NCBI GenBank assembly: GCA_947455485.1
Contig: CANGNV010000007.1
Location: 1 to 64,000 of the forward strand
Length of the DNA: 64,000 nucleotides
Source: Burkholderiaceae bacterium
GTDB lineage: Bacteria; Pseudomonadota; Gammaproteobacteria; Burkholderiales; Burkholderiaceae
Reading direction: 5' to 3'
Positions 46,380 to 58,048 of the stretch are shown here, piece after piece. Within the stretch, counting starts at the first letter, position 1. Each line of letters opens with the position of its first letter. The notes beneath the pieces were generated by a model. That model saw nothing but the letters and a program-made list of their open reading frames with translations. It did not search any database and was not told where the DNA came from. A program made the translations under genes and the position numbers.

Positions 46380-47762
46380 TTACTTACCAATACAGAATTG
46401 GCTAAAAATCTTACCCAAAAGGTCATCGGGGAGTAGTTTTCCGGTAATGTGCCCAAGCTGATCTTGTGCCAAACGGAGCTCTTCTGCAAATAACTCCAGC
46501 GATCTGTTTCCATCTGCTGCGAATTGCTGAGATTTGTCTAAATGAGTAGCGGCCCTGTCTAGACAATCCAAATGCCGCCTACGGGCCACAATAGCGCCCT
46601 CTTGAGTGCCACCCCAACCCACCAACTTCAAGATCTTCTGTTTTAGCGCCTCGATACCGTCACCCGTCTTCGCTGAGATTAGCAAACAAGGGTTTCTATC
46701 TTGATTTAATGCGGATTCGCTCAATAAGTCCGATTTATTACGAACCTCTAAAACGGGGCACTTCGGAGGTAGCGCTTGCAAGATTTGGGCCTTCAACTCT
46801 GAGGCCTCAGCGGTAATGTTTTTATCGGTAGAGCTTGGATCTTGCAGAAATACAACCAGGTCGGCAGCTCCAATAGCCTCCCAAGACCTTTCAATGCCTT
46901 TTGCCTCAACGAGATCGCCGGTCTCACGCAAACCAGCGGTATCAATGATGTGCATGGGCACCCCATTAATGGTGATGCTCTCCTTAACTCTATCTCTTGT
47001 AGTTCCAGCGATAGGCGTGACAATAGCCACCTCCTCACCGGCCAAACGATTAAGCAGAGAGCTCTTTCCAACATTGGGGGCACCAGCCAAAACCAACTGA
47101 ATACCATCACGCAAAATTTTTCCCTGCTTTGCGCCCTCACGAAGCCCATACAACTTCTTCATCACAGTGCTGAGGCGCTCGCGAGCCTGGGCATTTTCTA
47201 AAAACTCAATCTCCTCCTCAGGAAAATCTAGAGTGGATTCAACCAAGATACGTAGTTGGGTAATTTCTTCGATCAAACTGTTAATGTCATTTGAAAAGGC
47301 CCCTTGCAATGAGCGCGCAGCACCTCGAACAGCCGCTTCACTTTGGGCATCAATTAAATCTGCAATAGCCTCTGCTTGGGCTAAATCGATTTTGTTGTTG
47401 AGATAAGCGCGTAAAGAAAATTCGCCTGGTTCAGCAATTACCAAACCCTGATCTTTTCCTAGCTCAAGACAACGCTTCATGACCAACTCTAAAAGTTGTG
47501 GTCCGCCATGGCATTGCAACTCTAAGACATCCTCTCCAGTAAAGGAGGCGGGGGCAGCAAAGTAAATGGCAATGAGTTGGTCTATTGACTCGCCCTGGGC
47601 ATCACGAAGTGTGAGTAGGTTGGCCTGACGGGGTGGAAGCGCTTTTTGAAATAGAGCTTCTGCCAGCGGTAAAAGCTCGGCACCACTTATACGAATGACG
47701 CCAACACCAGCCTTTCCTGGTGCGGTGGCAACCGCAATGATGGGCAACTTTCGAGTCATCAT
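46380..47762 (-). CDS. mnmE: tRNA modification GTPase MnmE
   Basis: It works with MnmG to make the cmnm5U34 modification of tRNA. From the ATG at 47762 it has 460 residues. Landmarks are IIAVATAPGKAGVGVIRISG, GAPNVGKSSLLNRLAG (P-loop), DTAGLRETGD and the C-terminal FCIGK with the conserved Cys. AAGGGG is placed well before this ATG. A GTG at 47771 gives a longer version. It forms with yidC-yidD-rnpA-rpmH the usual line left of dnaA. Confidence 0.96.
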   Translation of the reverse strand: MMTRKLPIIAVATAPGKAGVGVIRISGAELLPLAEALFQKALPPRQANLLTLRDAQGESIDQLIAIYFAAPASFTGEDVLELQCHGGPQLLELVMKRCLELGKDQGLVIAEPGEFSLRAYLNNKIDLAQAEAIADLIDAQSEAAVRGAARSLQGAFSNDINSLIEEITQLRILVESTLDFPEEEIEFLENAQARERLSTVMKKLYGLREGAKQGKILRDGIQLVLAGAPNVGKSSLLNRLAGEEVAIVTPIAGTTRDRVKESITINGVPMHIIDTAGLRETGDLVEAKGIERSWEAIGAADLVVFLQDPSSTDKNITAEASELKAQILQALPPKCPVLEVRNKSDLLSESALNQDRNPCLLISAKTGDGIEALKQKILKLVGWGGTQEGAIVARRRHLDCLDRAATHLDKSQQFAADGNRSLELFAEELRLAQDQLGHITGKLLPDDLLGKIFSQFCIGK

Positions 47763-47800
47763 TGCGGGCACCCCTTATTCATTCTTAGGCAGCTAAAAAT

Positions 47801-49483
47801 TTATTTAGCCGGCTTCTTTCCAAACATTTGATTGATCTGCCATTGTTGAGCGATCGACAGCAGGTTATTTACTACCCAGTACAGAACCAAGCCCGCAGGG
47901 AAGAAGAAGAACATTACCGAGAACACTAGCGGCATGTACATCATCACCTTTGCTTGAATTGGATCTGGTGGTGTTGGGTTTAGTTTGGTTTGCGCAAACA
48001 TAGAAGCTGCCATGATGATTGGCAAAATGTAATACGGATCCGGAACTGATAAGTCATGAATCCAACCAATCCATGGTGCATTGCGCATTTCTACCGAAGA
48101 CAGTAGAACCCAATACAAAGAAATAAATACTGGGATCTGAATGACCACGGGCAAGCAGCCACCCAAAGGATTAATTTTTTCCTTGCGATACATCTCCATC
48201 ATGGCTTGATTGAGTTTTTGTGGCTCACCCTTGTACTGCTCTTTCATAGCAAGCAAGCGTGGCTGAACTTCTTTCATACGTGCCATTGACTTATAGCTAG
48301 CAGCAGAAAGAGGGAAGAACACCAACTTAATCAAGATGGTCAGCAAGATGATTGACCAACCCCAGTTACCAACATAAGCGTGAATATTTTCCAGCAGCCA
48401 GAAAATAGGTTTAGCAAGAATGGTGAGGTAACCATAATCTTTCAACAAAGCAAATCCTGGAGCAATCGTTTCTAAAACACTTTCCTCTTGTGGGCCAACA
48501 AATAACCTTGCTTTTTCAACAACAGTTGTTCCTGGCGCAACTACACCCAAAGGAGTTTGCATGCCAATGCGATAAAGGTTGTTATCTATTCTTCCCGCAT
48601 AAATGTCACGCGCTGTCTTGTCGCCAGGAATCCAGGCGCTTGCAAAGTAGTGTTGAACCATAGCAATCCAAGCAGGATCTCCAGCGGGCACTTGCGTAGG
48701 AATAGTAATTTTGTTTTTATCAATCGCCGTGAATTCCAGCTTTTTGAATTTTTCTTTTTCGGTATATGCAGCTGGTCCAGTAAAGGTGCTGGCTGAGAAC
48801 GCACCATTAAAGGGTCCAATTTTTTGCTCTTGCGAAGCATCGCGCACGATCTCTGTGTAGAGAACCAATGGCGCTGTGTTTGCATTGCTTTGGGTAACGC
48901 GATGTCCAACGTCCACCACGTAACTACCAGGGCTTAAGATAAATGTCTTTTCTAGTTTTACGCCATTGCGCTCGCTAGCCAAAACAATAAAAGGCTTTCC
49001 GGACCCATCTTTTCCAGACTGAACCAATTTAAAGGTGCTGGTGTGATTCGGTAGATCTGTATTACCCAAAGCAATTAAGCCGGAACGTGCAAAATATTTA
49101 TGGTTTGGTACGTATTGAAATAGTTCAACCGGCTTCTTTTCTGCCGTCAGCTGCTTGGGTAATTTTGCATCAATGATGTTGGCACCATTAGCGCTGATTT
49201 CTAAAATCAACACATCATTTTGTAATACAAACTTTTCTGATGTTTCAATTGCACCAGCAACAATAGCAGGCGCTTGATTCGGAGCTGGAATGCTTGGGTT
49301 TTGTGCGGGGGATGGAATGTCTACTTTGCTTGCTTGAGCCTTATCAGCTACAACAGCAGTGCTTGCAGAGTTCCCACCAAATATCGATGGCTTTCCCTCG
49401 TGAACCTGCCAGTTGTTGTACAACATGAGGCCAGACATAGAGAAAACTGCCCAAAGAATTGTTTTTTTAAAGTCCATTTGCAT
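47801..49483 (-). CDS. yidC: Membrane protein insertase YidC
   Basis: YidC inserts and folds inner-membrane proteins. The protein has 560 residues: an N-terminal helix (about 8-22), a large periplasmic domain (about 60-330) and the five-helix insertase core. Core signs are GWSIILLTILIKLVFFPLSA, the KYKGEPQKLNQ-like cytoplasmic loop and PLGGCLPVVIQIPVFISLYW. It precedes mnmE and follows yidD by 4 bp. Confidence 0.96.
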   Translation of the reverse strand: MQMDFKKTILWAVFSMSGLMLYNNWQVHEGKPSIFGGNSASTAVVADKAQASKVDIPSPAQNPSIPAPNQAPAIVAGAIETSEKFVLQNDVLILEISANGANIIDAKLPKQLTAEKKPVELFQYVPNHKYFARSGLIALGNTDLPNHTSTFKLVQSGKDGSGKPFIVLASERNGVKLEKTFILSPGSYVVDVGHRVTQSNANTAPLVLYTEIVRDASQEQKIGPFNGAFSASTFTGPAAYTEKEKFKKLEFTAIDKNKITIPTQVPAGDPAWIAMVQHYFASAWIPGDKTARDIYAGRIDNNLYRIGMQTPLGVVAPGTTVVEKARLFVGPQEESVLETIAPGFALLKDYGYLTILAKPIFWLLENIHAYVGNWGWSIILLTILIKLVFFPLSAASYKSMARMKEVQPRLLAMKEQYKGEPQKLNQAMMEMYRKEKINPLGGCLPVVIQIPVFISLYWVLLSSVEMRNAPWIGWIHDLSVPDPYYILPIIMAASMFAQTKLNPTPPDPIQAKVMMYMPLVFSVMFFFFPAGLVLYWVVNNLLSIAQQWQINQMFGKKPAK

Positions 49484-49487
49484 TCAC

Positions 49488-49727
49488 TTAATGATGATGA
49501 GGTGTTGGTTTTACTGCGGGGTCATATCCCCCTTGTGACCATGGGTTGCAACGCAAGACACGCCACACCATTAGCCTAAAGCTTTTCAAAAATCCGTAAT
49601 TTGCAAAACAATCGCACGCGTACTGAGAGCAAGAAGGCACAAACTTACAATGCATGCCGATAAAGGGGCTGAGTGCTATTTGATAAGCCCTCACAACCTT
49701 AACGGCCACCTTGTTTAATGGGCGCAC
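49488..49727 (-). CDS. yidD: YidD, membrane-protein insertion factor
   Basis: A protein of 79 residues with the YidD core: YQIALSPFIGMHCKFVPSCS then QYACDCF, carrying three conserved Cys, and RCNPWSQGGYDPAV. It aids YidC-dependent insertion from the cytoplasmic face. It lies between rnpA and yidC with gaps of 1 and 4 bp. Confidence 0.93.
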   Translation of the reverse strand: MRPLNKVAVKVVRAYQIALSPFIGMHCKFVPSCSQYACDCFANYGFLKSFRLMVWRVLRCNPWSQGGYDPAVKPTPHHH

Positions 49728-49728
49728 G

Positions 49729-50046
49729 TTAAATCAACCCTGCCATTTGGGTGCGCAGAGTTTCTTTTTCTTTGTTTCTGAGTCTGCCGCGTGTCTCGCG
49801 ACCAATTGGTTTTTTCAGCTTCACCACAACATCACTGTTGAGGTGTGAAGCTTGAGCGCTTCTAATCAATTCACGGATCATGCGCTTTAATTGGTTGCGA
49901 TCTACTGCACGCTTAGCTAATTTTTTGGCGACCGCAATACCTAAGTCTGGTTTAACACCTTGATCCGAGGATGCCAAATACAAGCCCCAATACAAATTTG
50001 TTTTGGGGCGTGTTTTTAGTAATTCAGAAATCCTGGCGCTATTCAA
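49729..50046 (-). CDS. rnpA: Ribonuclease P protein component
   Basis: The protein subunit of RNase P, which trims the 5' leader of tRNA precursors. It has 105 residues. The signature RAVDRNQLKRMIRELIR is clear. A Lys-Arg-rich C-terminal part (LRNKEKETLRTQ) follows. It lies next to rpmH in the order rpmH-rnpA-yidD-yidC. Confidence 0.93.
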   Translation of the reverse strand: MNSARISELLKTRPKTNLYWGLYLASSDQGVKPDLGIAVAKKLAKRAVDRNQLKRMIRELIRSAQASHLNSDVVVKLKKPIGRETRGRLRNKEKETLRTQMAGLI

Positions 50047-50054
50047 CTGCTAAA

Positions 50055-50189
50055 TTAAACAGCTAGACGTTTGCGACCTTTAGCGCGACGTGCATTCAAT
50101 ACTGCGCGTCCACTCTTAGTTTTCATACGAATACGGAATCCGTGAGTGCGTTTACGACGTGTTACTGAGGGTTGGTATGTTCTTTTCAT
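50055..50189 (-). CDS. rpmH: 50S ribosomal protein L34
   Basis: A very short gene (44 residues) read left from the ATG at 50189. It starts [20 protein letters not shown] and ends KGRKRLAV, the textbook L34 pattern. It begins the line rpmH-rnpA-yidD-yidC-mnmE, pointing away from dnaA. Its gap to dnaA holds DnaA boxes. Confidence 0.97.
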
Positions 50190-50411
50190 GATTCATCCTG
50201 CAAAACCCCGTATTTTCCTTGTTGCGCAGCAAAAGGTCAACCGCCGCAGAAGAATATATAGGTATTTTTCTCTATTTTGTTTGGCTATTTTTATTAAATC
50301 ATTGATTTATATGTGTTTTTAGCTTTTATACACAAGTTATCCACAGGTTTTCCACGTTTTTCTGGCTTGTGGATAACTTTGTGTGATCGCTACAATGGAT
50401 CCTCCAAAAAT
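50190..50411. other. rpmH-dnaA intergenic region with DnaA boxes
   Basis: This 222-bp region is AT-rich (50250-50330) and holds a perfect DnaA box TTATCCACA at 50337-50345 and a perfect inverted one (TGTGGATAA) at 50368-50376. It contains the divergent promoters for dnaA and rpmH and probably part of the origin or the dnaA autoregulation site. Confidence 0.8.
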
Positions 50412-51836
50412 ATGAGTAACTTACAGAATCCACCCACATTGAATTCACTTAGCCCACTGGGGTTTTGGGATGGCGCCCTAGGCGCCCTTGCTCGCGAGCT
50501 CTCCCCCCAACAATTTAAAACTTGGATTGCCCCATTAAGCCTGGTTTCCTATGATGAAAGTGAGCAATCACTCGTCTTGGGAGCACCAAACAGATTCAAG
50601 CTTGATTGGATAAAGAAGACTTTTTCTGACCGCTTCCAAGAGATGGCCGACCAATATTTTGGCCATCCAATTAACTTAAATTTCATTCTTAATATTGAGG
50701 GATCAAGCGACCAAACAGCGCTGGCCAGCAACCCCCAAGATAAGGCCGAGCCCCAAGAGCTTGTGATTAGCTCGGATAGCACCTCAACGGAGGAGCAGGC
50801 TTTTGAAATTGAAGATCACTCCAAACTAAACCCCAACCTTACTTTTGAGACTTTTGTAACCGGTAAAGCCAATCAACTAGCAAGAGCCGCCTCAATTCAA
50901 GTTGCCCATAACCCCGGCACCTCATATAACCCAATGTTTTTGTATGGCGGGGTGGGCCTAGGTAAAACCCACCTAATCCACGCAATCGGGAACCATCTTT
51001 TAAAAGAGAAGCCCAACGCCCGAATTCGATACATCCACGCAGAGCAGTATGTCTCTGATGTAGTTAGGGCTTATCAACAAAAGGCTTTTGACCGCTTTAA
51101 ACGCTATTACCACTCGTTAGACCTTTTATTAATTGATGATATTCAGTTTTTTAGTGGTAAATCGCGGACTCAAGAGGAGTTTTTCTACGCGTTTGAGGCG
51201 CTCCTCAGCAATAAAGCGCAAGTCATCATCACAAGCGATACCTACCCAAAAGAAATGGCTGGAATAGACGATCGCCTCATTTCACGGTTTGATTCAGGCC
51301 TAACGGTTGCCATTGAACCTCCCGAGCTTGAGATGCGAGTAGCTATTTTGATGAAGAAGGCATTAAGTGAGGGCATCCCAATGAGTGAGGATGTGGCCTT
51401 CTTTGTAGCAAAACACCTGAGATCCAACGTGCGTGAGTTGGAGGGTGCATTAAGGAAGATTTTGGCCTATGTTCGCTTTCACGGCAAAGAGGTCACAATT
51501 GATGTGGCTCGCGTTGCCTTAAAGGACCTACTCTCCATACAAAATCGTCAAATTTCGGTTGAAAACATTCAAAAGGCAGTGGCAGACTTTTACAGCATCA
51601 AAGTTGCGGACATGTACTCCAAAAAACGTCCAGCAAACATTGCGCGCCCACGGCAAATTGCAATGTTTATGGCCAAAGAGCTTACTCAGAAAAGCCTCCC
51701 AGAGATTGGGGAATTGTTTGGCGGCCGAGACCACACAACTGTTTTACATGCTGTTCGCAAGATTGGTGAAGAGCGCTCCCATGATGGACAGCTTAATCAT
51801 GAAATCCACGTTATCGAGCAAACCCTAAAGTCATAG
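50412..51836 (+). CDS. dnaA: Chromosomal replication initiator DnaA
   Basis: DnaA unwinds the origin. The protein has 474 residues from the ATG at 50412 (MSNLQNPP...). A longer reading from 50313 would cover DnaA boxes and is unlikely. Domain I (about 10-85), a variable linker, AAA+ with [15 protein letters not shown] (Walker A) and [10 protein letters not shown] (Walker B), and domain IV with the DnaA signature [15 protein letters not shown]. The order rpmH/dnaA-dnaN-gyrB is that of many bacterial origins. Confidence 0.97.
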   Translation: MSNLQNPPTLNSLSPLGFWDGALGALARELSPQQFKTWIAPLSLVSYDESEQSLVLGAPNRFKLDWIKKTFSDRFQEMADQYFGHPINLNFILNIEGSSDQTALASNPQDKAEPQELVISSDSTSTEEQAFEIEDHSKLNPNLTFETFVTGKANQLARAASIQVAHNPGTSYNPMFLYGGVGLGKTHLIHAIGNHLLKEKPNARIRYIHAEQYVSDVVRAYQQKAFDRFKRYYHSLDLLLIDDIQFFSGKSRTQEEFFYAFEALLSNKAQVIITSDTYPKEMAGIDDRLISRFDSGLTVAIEPPELEMRVAILMKKALSEGIPMSEDVAFFVAKHLRSNVRELEGALRKILAYVRFHGKEVTIDVARVALKDLLSIQNRQISVENIQKAVADFYSIKVADMYSKKRPANIARPRQIAMFMAKELTQKSLPEIGELFGGRDHTTVLHAVRKIGEERSHDGQLNHEIHVIEQTLKS

Positions 51837-52102
51837 GTTTTTTAGCCTGTGGATAAGGTTGTGGATAGATGAATGGATAAGTTTGGGGACAACATGTGGA
51901 TAAATTGTGGAAAGCTCGTGCTTCATGCAAAAATAGGGTGTTGATTAAAAGTTATCCAATATTTATGCAGTGTTTATACAAAAGTTTTCCACAGGTTTTT
52001 TTGGTTTTAACGGGTTGTTTTATATACGGTTTTTGAGTTATCCACCGAAATAGCGAGCCTTATTACTACTACTAATAAGATATATACAAGGATTTAAAAG
52101 CA
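51837..52102. other. dnaA-dnaN intergenic region, probable oriC
   Basis: This 266-bp gap contains at least two perfect DnaA boxes (TGTGGATAA at 51848-51856 and 51895-51903), a one-mismatch box at 51860-51868 and near matches TTATCCAAT (51952-51960) and TTATCCACC (52038-52046). A T-rich tract (about 51990-52035) could unwind. Such clusters in the dnaA-dnaN gap are the usual origin layout. Confidence 0.85.
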
Positions 52103-53218
52103 ATGCAACTAGTAAACACCTCACGTGACAGTTTGTTAAAACCTCTTCAGGTTGTTAGTGGCATTGTTGAACGTCGACACACCTTACCTATCTTGGCAAA
52201 CTTATTGTTTAAGAAGCAGGGTGACAAAGTTTCTTTTATATCAACAGATATAGAAATTCAAATTACAACCAATGCTAGTTTTGGTGTTGGTACAGAGGAT
52301 GTAACAACTACGGTTGCTGCGAGAAAACTACTTGATATCTTGCGGGCACTTCCAGAGGGTCCTGTGGCGCTAAACCTCAAAGACAACAAGATGGTTGTTC
52401 AAAGTGGTAAAAGCCGATTTTCTTTGCAGACTTTATCTGCCGCGGAATTTCCCGTAATGCAAAGCGTTGGTGAAGTAACTGCGAGTTGGAAGATGACTCA
52501 AAAAAGTTTTCGTCAATTGGTTAGCCAAGTTCATTTTGCAATGGCGCAACAAGACATTCGCTACTACCTAAATGGTATGTTGTTGGTTGTTGAGGGTAAG
52601 CAGGTAATTGCTGTAGCTACTGATGGCCATCGTTTAGCTTATTCTCAGGTTGAGTTAGCTGAGGCTCCAGTTGGTTCTGGACAAAGACAAGAAATCATTA
52701 TTCCTCGTAAAACTATTCTCGAGTGCCAACATCTCCTAGAGGATTCAGATGAGATGTTGGAGATGAGTCTTACATCAAACCAAGTGAAGTTTACCTTCGG
52801 TGATATCGAGTTAATTTCAAAATTGGTAGAAGGTAAGTTCCCTGACTTCCAGCGAGTAATTCCAAAGGGTCATAAAAACTCATTAGTAGTTGGACGTGAT
52901 GTTTTGCAATCAGCACTACAGCGTGCCGCAATTTTGACTACTGATAAATTTAAAGGGGTTCGCTTTTCATTGTCACCAAATCGAATCACTGTTCAATCAA
53001 CCAATGCCGAACAAGAGGAAGCGCAAGAAGAGATTGAGACTGAATATAGTGGTGATGTTGTTGAGATTGGTTTTAATGTAAGTTATTTATTAGATGTTTT
53101 ATCAAACCTGAAGAACGAAAAAATTCAAATTAGCCTGGGTGATGCCAATAGCAGTGCGGTGATTACTCTGCCTGGTTCAGAAGACTTCAAGTATGTTGTG
53201 ATGCCAATGCGTATTTAA
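52103..53218 (+). CDS. dnaN: DNA polymerase III beta sliding clamp
   Basis: The clamp that holds polymerase on DNA. The protein has 371 residues. It starts MQLVNTSRDSLLKPLQVVSG, with VERRHTLPILANLLF, the first-domain landmark. It ends SAVITLPGSEDFKYVVMPMR, as clamps do. An AAGGA site is present before the ATG. It is 12 bp from gyrB. Confidence 0.97.
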   Translation: MQLVNTSRDSLLKPLQVVSGIVERRHTLPILANLLFKKQGDKVSFISTDIEIQITTNASFGVGTEDVTTTVAARKLLDILRALPEGPVALNLKDNKMVVQSGKSRFSLQTLSAAEFPVMQSVGEVTASWKMTQKSFRQLVSQVHFAMAQQDIRYYLNGMLLVVEGKQVIAVATDGHRLAYSQVELAEAPVGSGQRQEIIIPRKTILECQHLLEDSDEMLEMSLTSNQVKFTFGDIELISKLVEGKFPDFQRVIPKGHKNSLVVGRDVLQSALQRAAILTTDKFKGVRFSLSPNRITVQSTNAEQEEAQEEIETEYSGDVVEIGFNVSYLLDVLSNLKNEKIQISLGDANSSAVITLPGSEDFKYVVMPMRI

Positions 53219-53223
53219 TTTAG

Positions 53224-55728
<2,505 letters not shown>

Positions 55729-55733
55729 TTTAG

Positions 55734-56228
55734 ATGGCTAAAAAGAAATTGGTTTTACCGAGCGTGGATAGGTCTTGTATTGTTGTTAAGTCTTCACCTA
55801 TTCACGGCAAAGGGGTGTTCGCTGCAAAGCCCATTAAAAAAGGCTCAGCCATCATTGAATATAAGGGCGAACGCATTAGCTGGAAGTTGGCTGAAAAGCG
55901 CCACCCCCATGACCCCAAAGACCCAAATCACACCTTCTATTTTTCTTTAGAGGATGGACGTTGTATTGATGCTAAGTACGGCGGCAACGCTGCGCGCTGG
56001 ATTAATCATTCCTGTAAGCCTAGTTGTGAAACTCGAGAAGATAGTTTTGATGGTGAGCCTCGAGTCTTTATTTATGCAAAACGTGACCTCAAATTGGGTG
56101 AGGAGCTTTTTTATGACTACTCGCTTGATGTTGAGGGTCGCATTACCAAGAAAATGAAAAAAGATTACGAGTGCCGTTGTGGCGCAAAAAAATGTCGCGG
56201 CACCATGCTGTCGCTTGACGATAAGTAA
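55734..56228 (+). CDS. SET-domain protein, putative lysine methyltransferase
   Basis: A protein of 164 residues with a full SET domain. Landmarks are GKGVFAAKPIKKGSAIIEY, WINHSCKPSCETRE (SAM-binding NHSC) and GEELFYDYSL with the catalytic Tyr. It ends in a post-SET-like Cys cluster (YECRCGAKKCRGTM), which binds zinc in eukaryotic enzymes. Such proteins methylate lysines of proteins. A bacterial target is unknown; HU-like proteins are one possibility. It is 5 bp after gyrB and so probably co-transcribed. Confidence 0.9.
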   Translation: MAKKKLVLPSVDRSCIVVKSSPIHGKGVFAAKPIKKGSAIIEYKGERISWKLAEKRHPHDPKDPNHTFYFSLEDGRCIDAKYGGNAARWINHSCKPSCETREDSFDGEPRVFIYAKRDLKLGEELFYDYSLDVEGRITKKMKKDYECRCGAKKCRGTMLSLDDK

Positions 56229-56237
56229 TTCTCAAAA

Positions 56238-56462
56238 ATGTTGTTTGTCAGCATTCAGGATCTAGAGGCCGCCATTAATTATTGGCGCAGCCAGTCACCC
56301 GCAGTTGGTGAGGAGTTGCACTTGTGCACAGAAGCTGCAGCGCTTGCGAAGCCATACGCCCTCATGATTGTTCAGGGCGCCCAAAGGGTTCCCATGGACG
56401 TTTTGGATGAGGTGGCAAGATTGGCAATTCAAAACTTTTTCAAAAATACCCACACAAATTAA
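56238..56462 (+). CDS. DUF3717 protein
   Basis: A protein of 74 residues with the family pattern ISIQDLEAAINYWR-like start (VSIQDLEAAINYWRSQSP), ELHLCTEAAALAKPYALMI and a helical end. The family is small, found mainly in Burkholderiales, and its role is unknown. It starts 9 bp after the SET gene, so a gyrB-SET-DUF3717 operon is likely. Confidence 0.85.
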   Translation: MLFVSIQDLEAAINYWRSQSPAVGEELHLCTEAAALAKPYALMIVQGAQRVPMDVLDEVARLAIQNFFKNTHTN

Positions 56463-56563
56463 ACAACACGCGCTTTGTGTGTTTAGGGTTATCGCTATAT
56501 TAGTAAGCGCTCTCTTAGAGTATTCTCAAACTCTTGCCCAAGAAAGGGTGTGAGGATCTGAGT

Positions 56564-57325
56564 TTGCAAGAAACAATATTAAAAACAATTGGTCTTGGAA
56601 AAACTTTTAAAGGTTTTTCTGCGGTGAGCGATGTCAACTTAGACGTCACTCGGGGAACCATTCACGCCTTGATTGGGCCTAATGGGGCGGGCAAGACAAC
56701 TTGCTTTAACCTCCTTACGAAATTCTTAGAGCCTAGCAGTGGCCAAATTTTATTTAATGGTTTTGACATCACCAAAGAAAAGCCGGCACAAATTGCTCGC
56801 CGTGGTGTTGTCCGATCCTTTCAAATCTCTGCTGTTTTTCCGCATTTGACTGTTTTAGAAAATGTTCGTGTTGCACTGCAGCGAGATTTAGGTACCGAAT
56901 TTCATTTCTGGAGATCTGGAGATTCACTGAATGTACTTAATGAGCGTGCTGAGGCACTCTTATGTGAAGTTGGTTTGGCTGATTTTGCTCACGAAGAGAC
57001 TTTAAATCTGGCCTATGGGCGTAAAAGAGCTTTAGAGATTGCCACCACTATGGCCATGGAGCCCGAGCTAATGTTGTTGGATGAGCCCACACAAGGTATG
57101 GGGCATGAAGACGTAGAGCGCGTTACTGAGCTAATTGATCGGGTGGCTAAGGGCCGCACGATTTTGATGGTTGAGCACAATATGAAGGTGGTTTCATCTA
57201 TTGCCGACCGCATTACGGTATTGCAGCGTGGTTCAGTTTTGGCTGAAGGCTCCTATCAAGAGGTTTCAAACAACCCCCTGGTAGTCGAGGCTTATATGGG
57301 TAGTCACGGGGGTGACAACATATGA
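56564..57325 (+). CDS. livG: Branched-chain amino-acid-type ABC transporter ATPase (LivG-like)
   Basis: From the TTG at 56564 (behind GAGGA with a 7-nt gap) it has 253 residues. Another TTG at 56534 is less likely. Walker A is GPNGAGKTTC, the ABC signature is replaced by the LAYGRKRALEIA pattern usual in LivG, and Walker B is LMLLDEPTQGM. The gene overlaps livF by 4 bp. It energises transport with the two permeases and the binding protein encoded downstream. Confidence 0.88.
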   Translation: MQETILKTIGLGKTFKGFSAVSDVNLDVTRGTIHALIGPNGAGKTTCFNLLTKFLEPSSGQILFNGFDITKEKPAQIARRGVVRSFQISAVFPHLTVLENVRVALQRDLGTEFHFWRSGDSLNVLNERAEALLCEVGLADFAHEETLNLAYGRKRALEIATTMAMEPELMLLDEPTQGMGHEDVERVTELIDRVAKGRTILMVEHNMKVVSSIADRITVLQRGSVLAEGSYQEVSNNPLVVEAYMGSHGGDNI

Positions 57326-58026
57326 GCAATATGGCCCTAGAAGTTAAAAACCTTGAATCTTGGTATGGCGAGTCCCACATCCTTCACGGTGTCAACTTTT
57401 CTGTGCGTGATGGTGAGGTGGTAACCCTTTTGGGTCGCAACGGCGCTGGCCGCAGCACTATTTTAAAAACCATTTTGGGTTTAACCAGCAAAAGAACGGG
57501 CTCAGTAGAGATTTATGGCAACCAAACTATTGCGATGCCAACCTACAGAATTGCGCGTCTCGGTGTTGGATTTTGCCCGGAAGAGCGCGGCATCTTTGCC
57601 AGCCTAAGCACCGAAGAAAATCTAATGCTGTTGCCAGAGATTGCCCCTGGTGGCATGGGTCTGGATGAGATTTATGAGATGTTCCCCAACCTTTATGAGC
57701 GACGCAATAGCCCTGGCACAAGGTTGTCGGGCGGTGAGCAGCAAATGCTCGCAATGGCGCGCATTCTAAGAACGGGCGCAAAACTATTGTTGTTGGATGA
57801 GATTACTGAGGGCTTGGCTCCGGTGATTGTTCAAAAACTGGGCGAGGTGGTTACAAGCTTGCGTAATAAAGGTTTCACGATTGTGTTGGTTGAGCAAAAC
57901 TTTCGCTTTGCTGCGCCTTTGGCCGATCGTCATTATGTGGTTGAGCACGGCAATGTGGTGGAAGTTGTTAATCAAAACGAGCTTGCTGAGAAAGCAAGTT
58001 TATTGAATGAGTATCTTGGTGTTTAG
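57322..58026 (+). CDS. livF: Branched-chain amino-acid-type ABC transporter ATPase (LivF-like)
   Basis: A protein of 234 residues. Walker A is GRNGAGRST, with Arg in the usual Lys position. Signature LSGGEQQMLAMARIL and Walker B LLLLDEITEGL are intact, as is a downstream His-loop-like position (VLVEQNF). The Arg variant occurs in LivF-like proteins from memory, so partial activity is likely, with LivG the main ATPase. It is in the livG-F-K-H-M operon. Confidence 0.88.
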   Translation: MSNMALEVKNLESWYGESHILHGVNFSVRDGEVVTLLGRNGAGRSTILKTILGLTSKRTGSVEIYGNQTIAMPTYRIARLGVGFCPEERGIFASLSTEENLMLLPEIAPGGMGLDEIYEMFPNLYERRNSPGTRLSGGEQQMLAMARILRTGAKLLLLDEITEGLAPVIVQKLGEVVTSLRNKGFTIVLVEQNFRFAAPLADRHYVVEHGNVVEVVNQNELAEKASLLNEYLGV

Positions 58027-58048
58027 TGGTTATCTATAGGAGACAAAA

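Noticed and set aside
50313..50411. Longer dnaA reading from 50313
   Set aside because: It would run through two perfect DnaA boxes, and its added residues do not resemble DnaA domain I. The ATG at 50412 gives the normal start.
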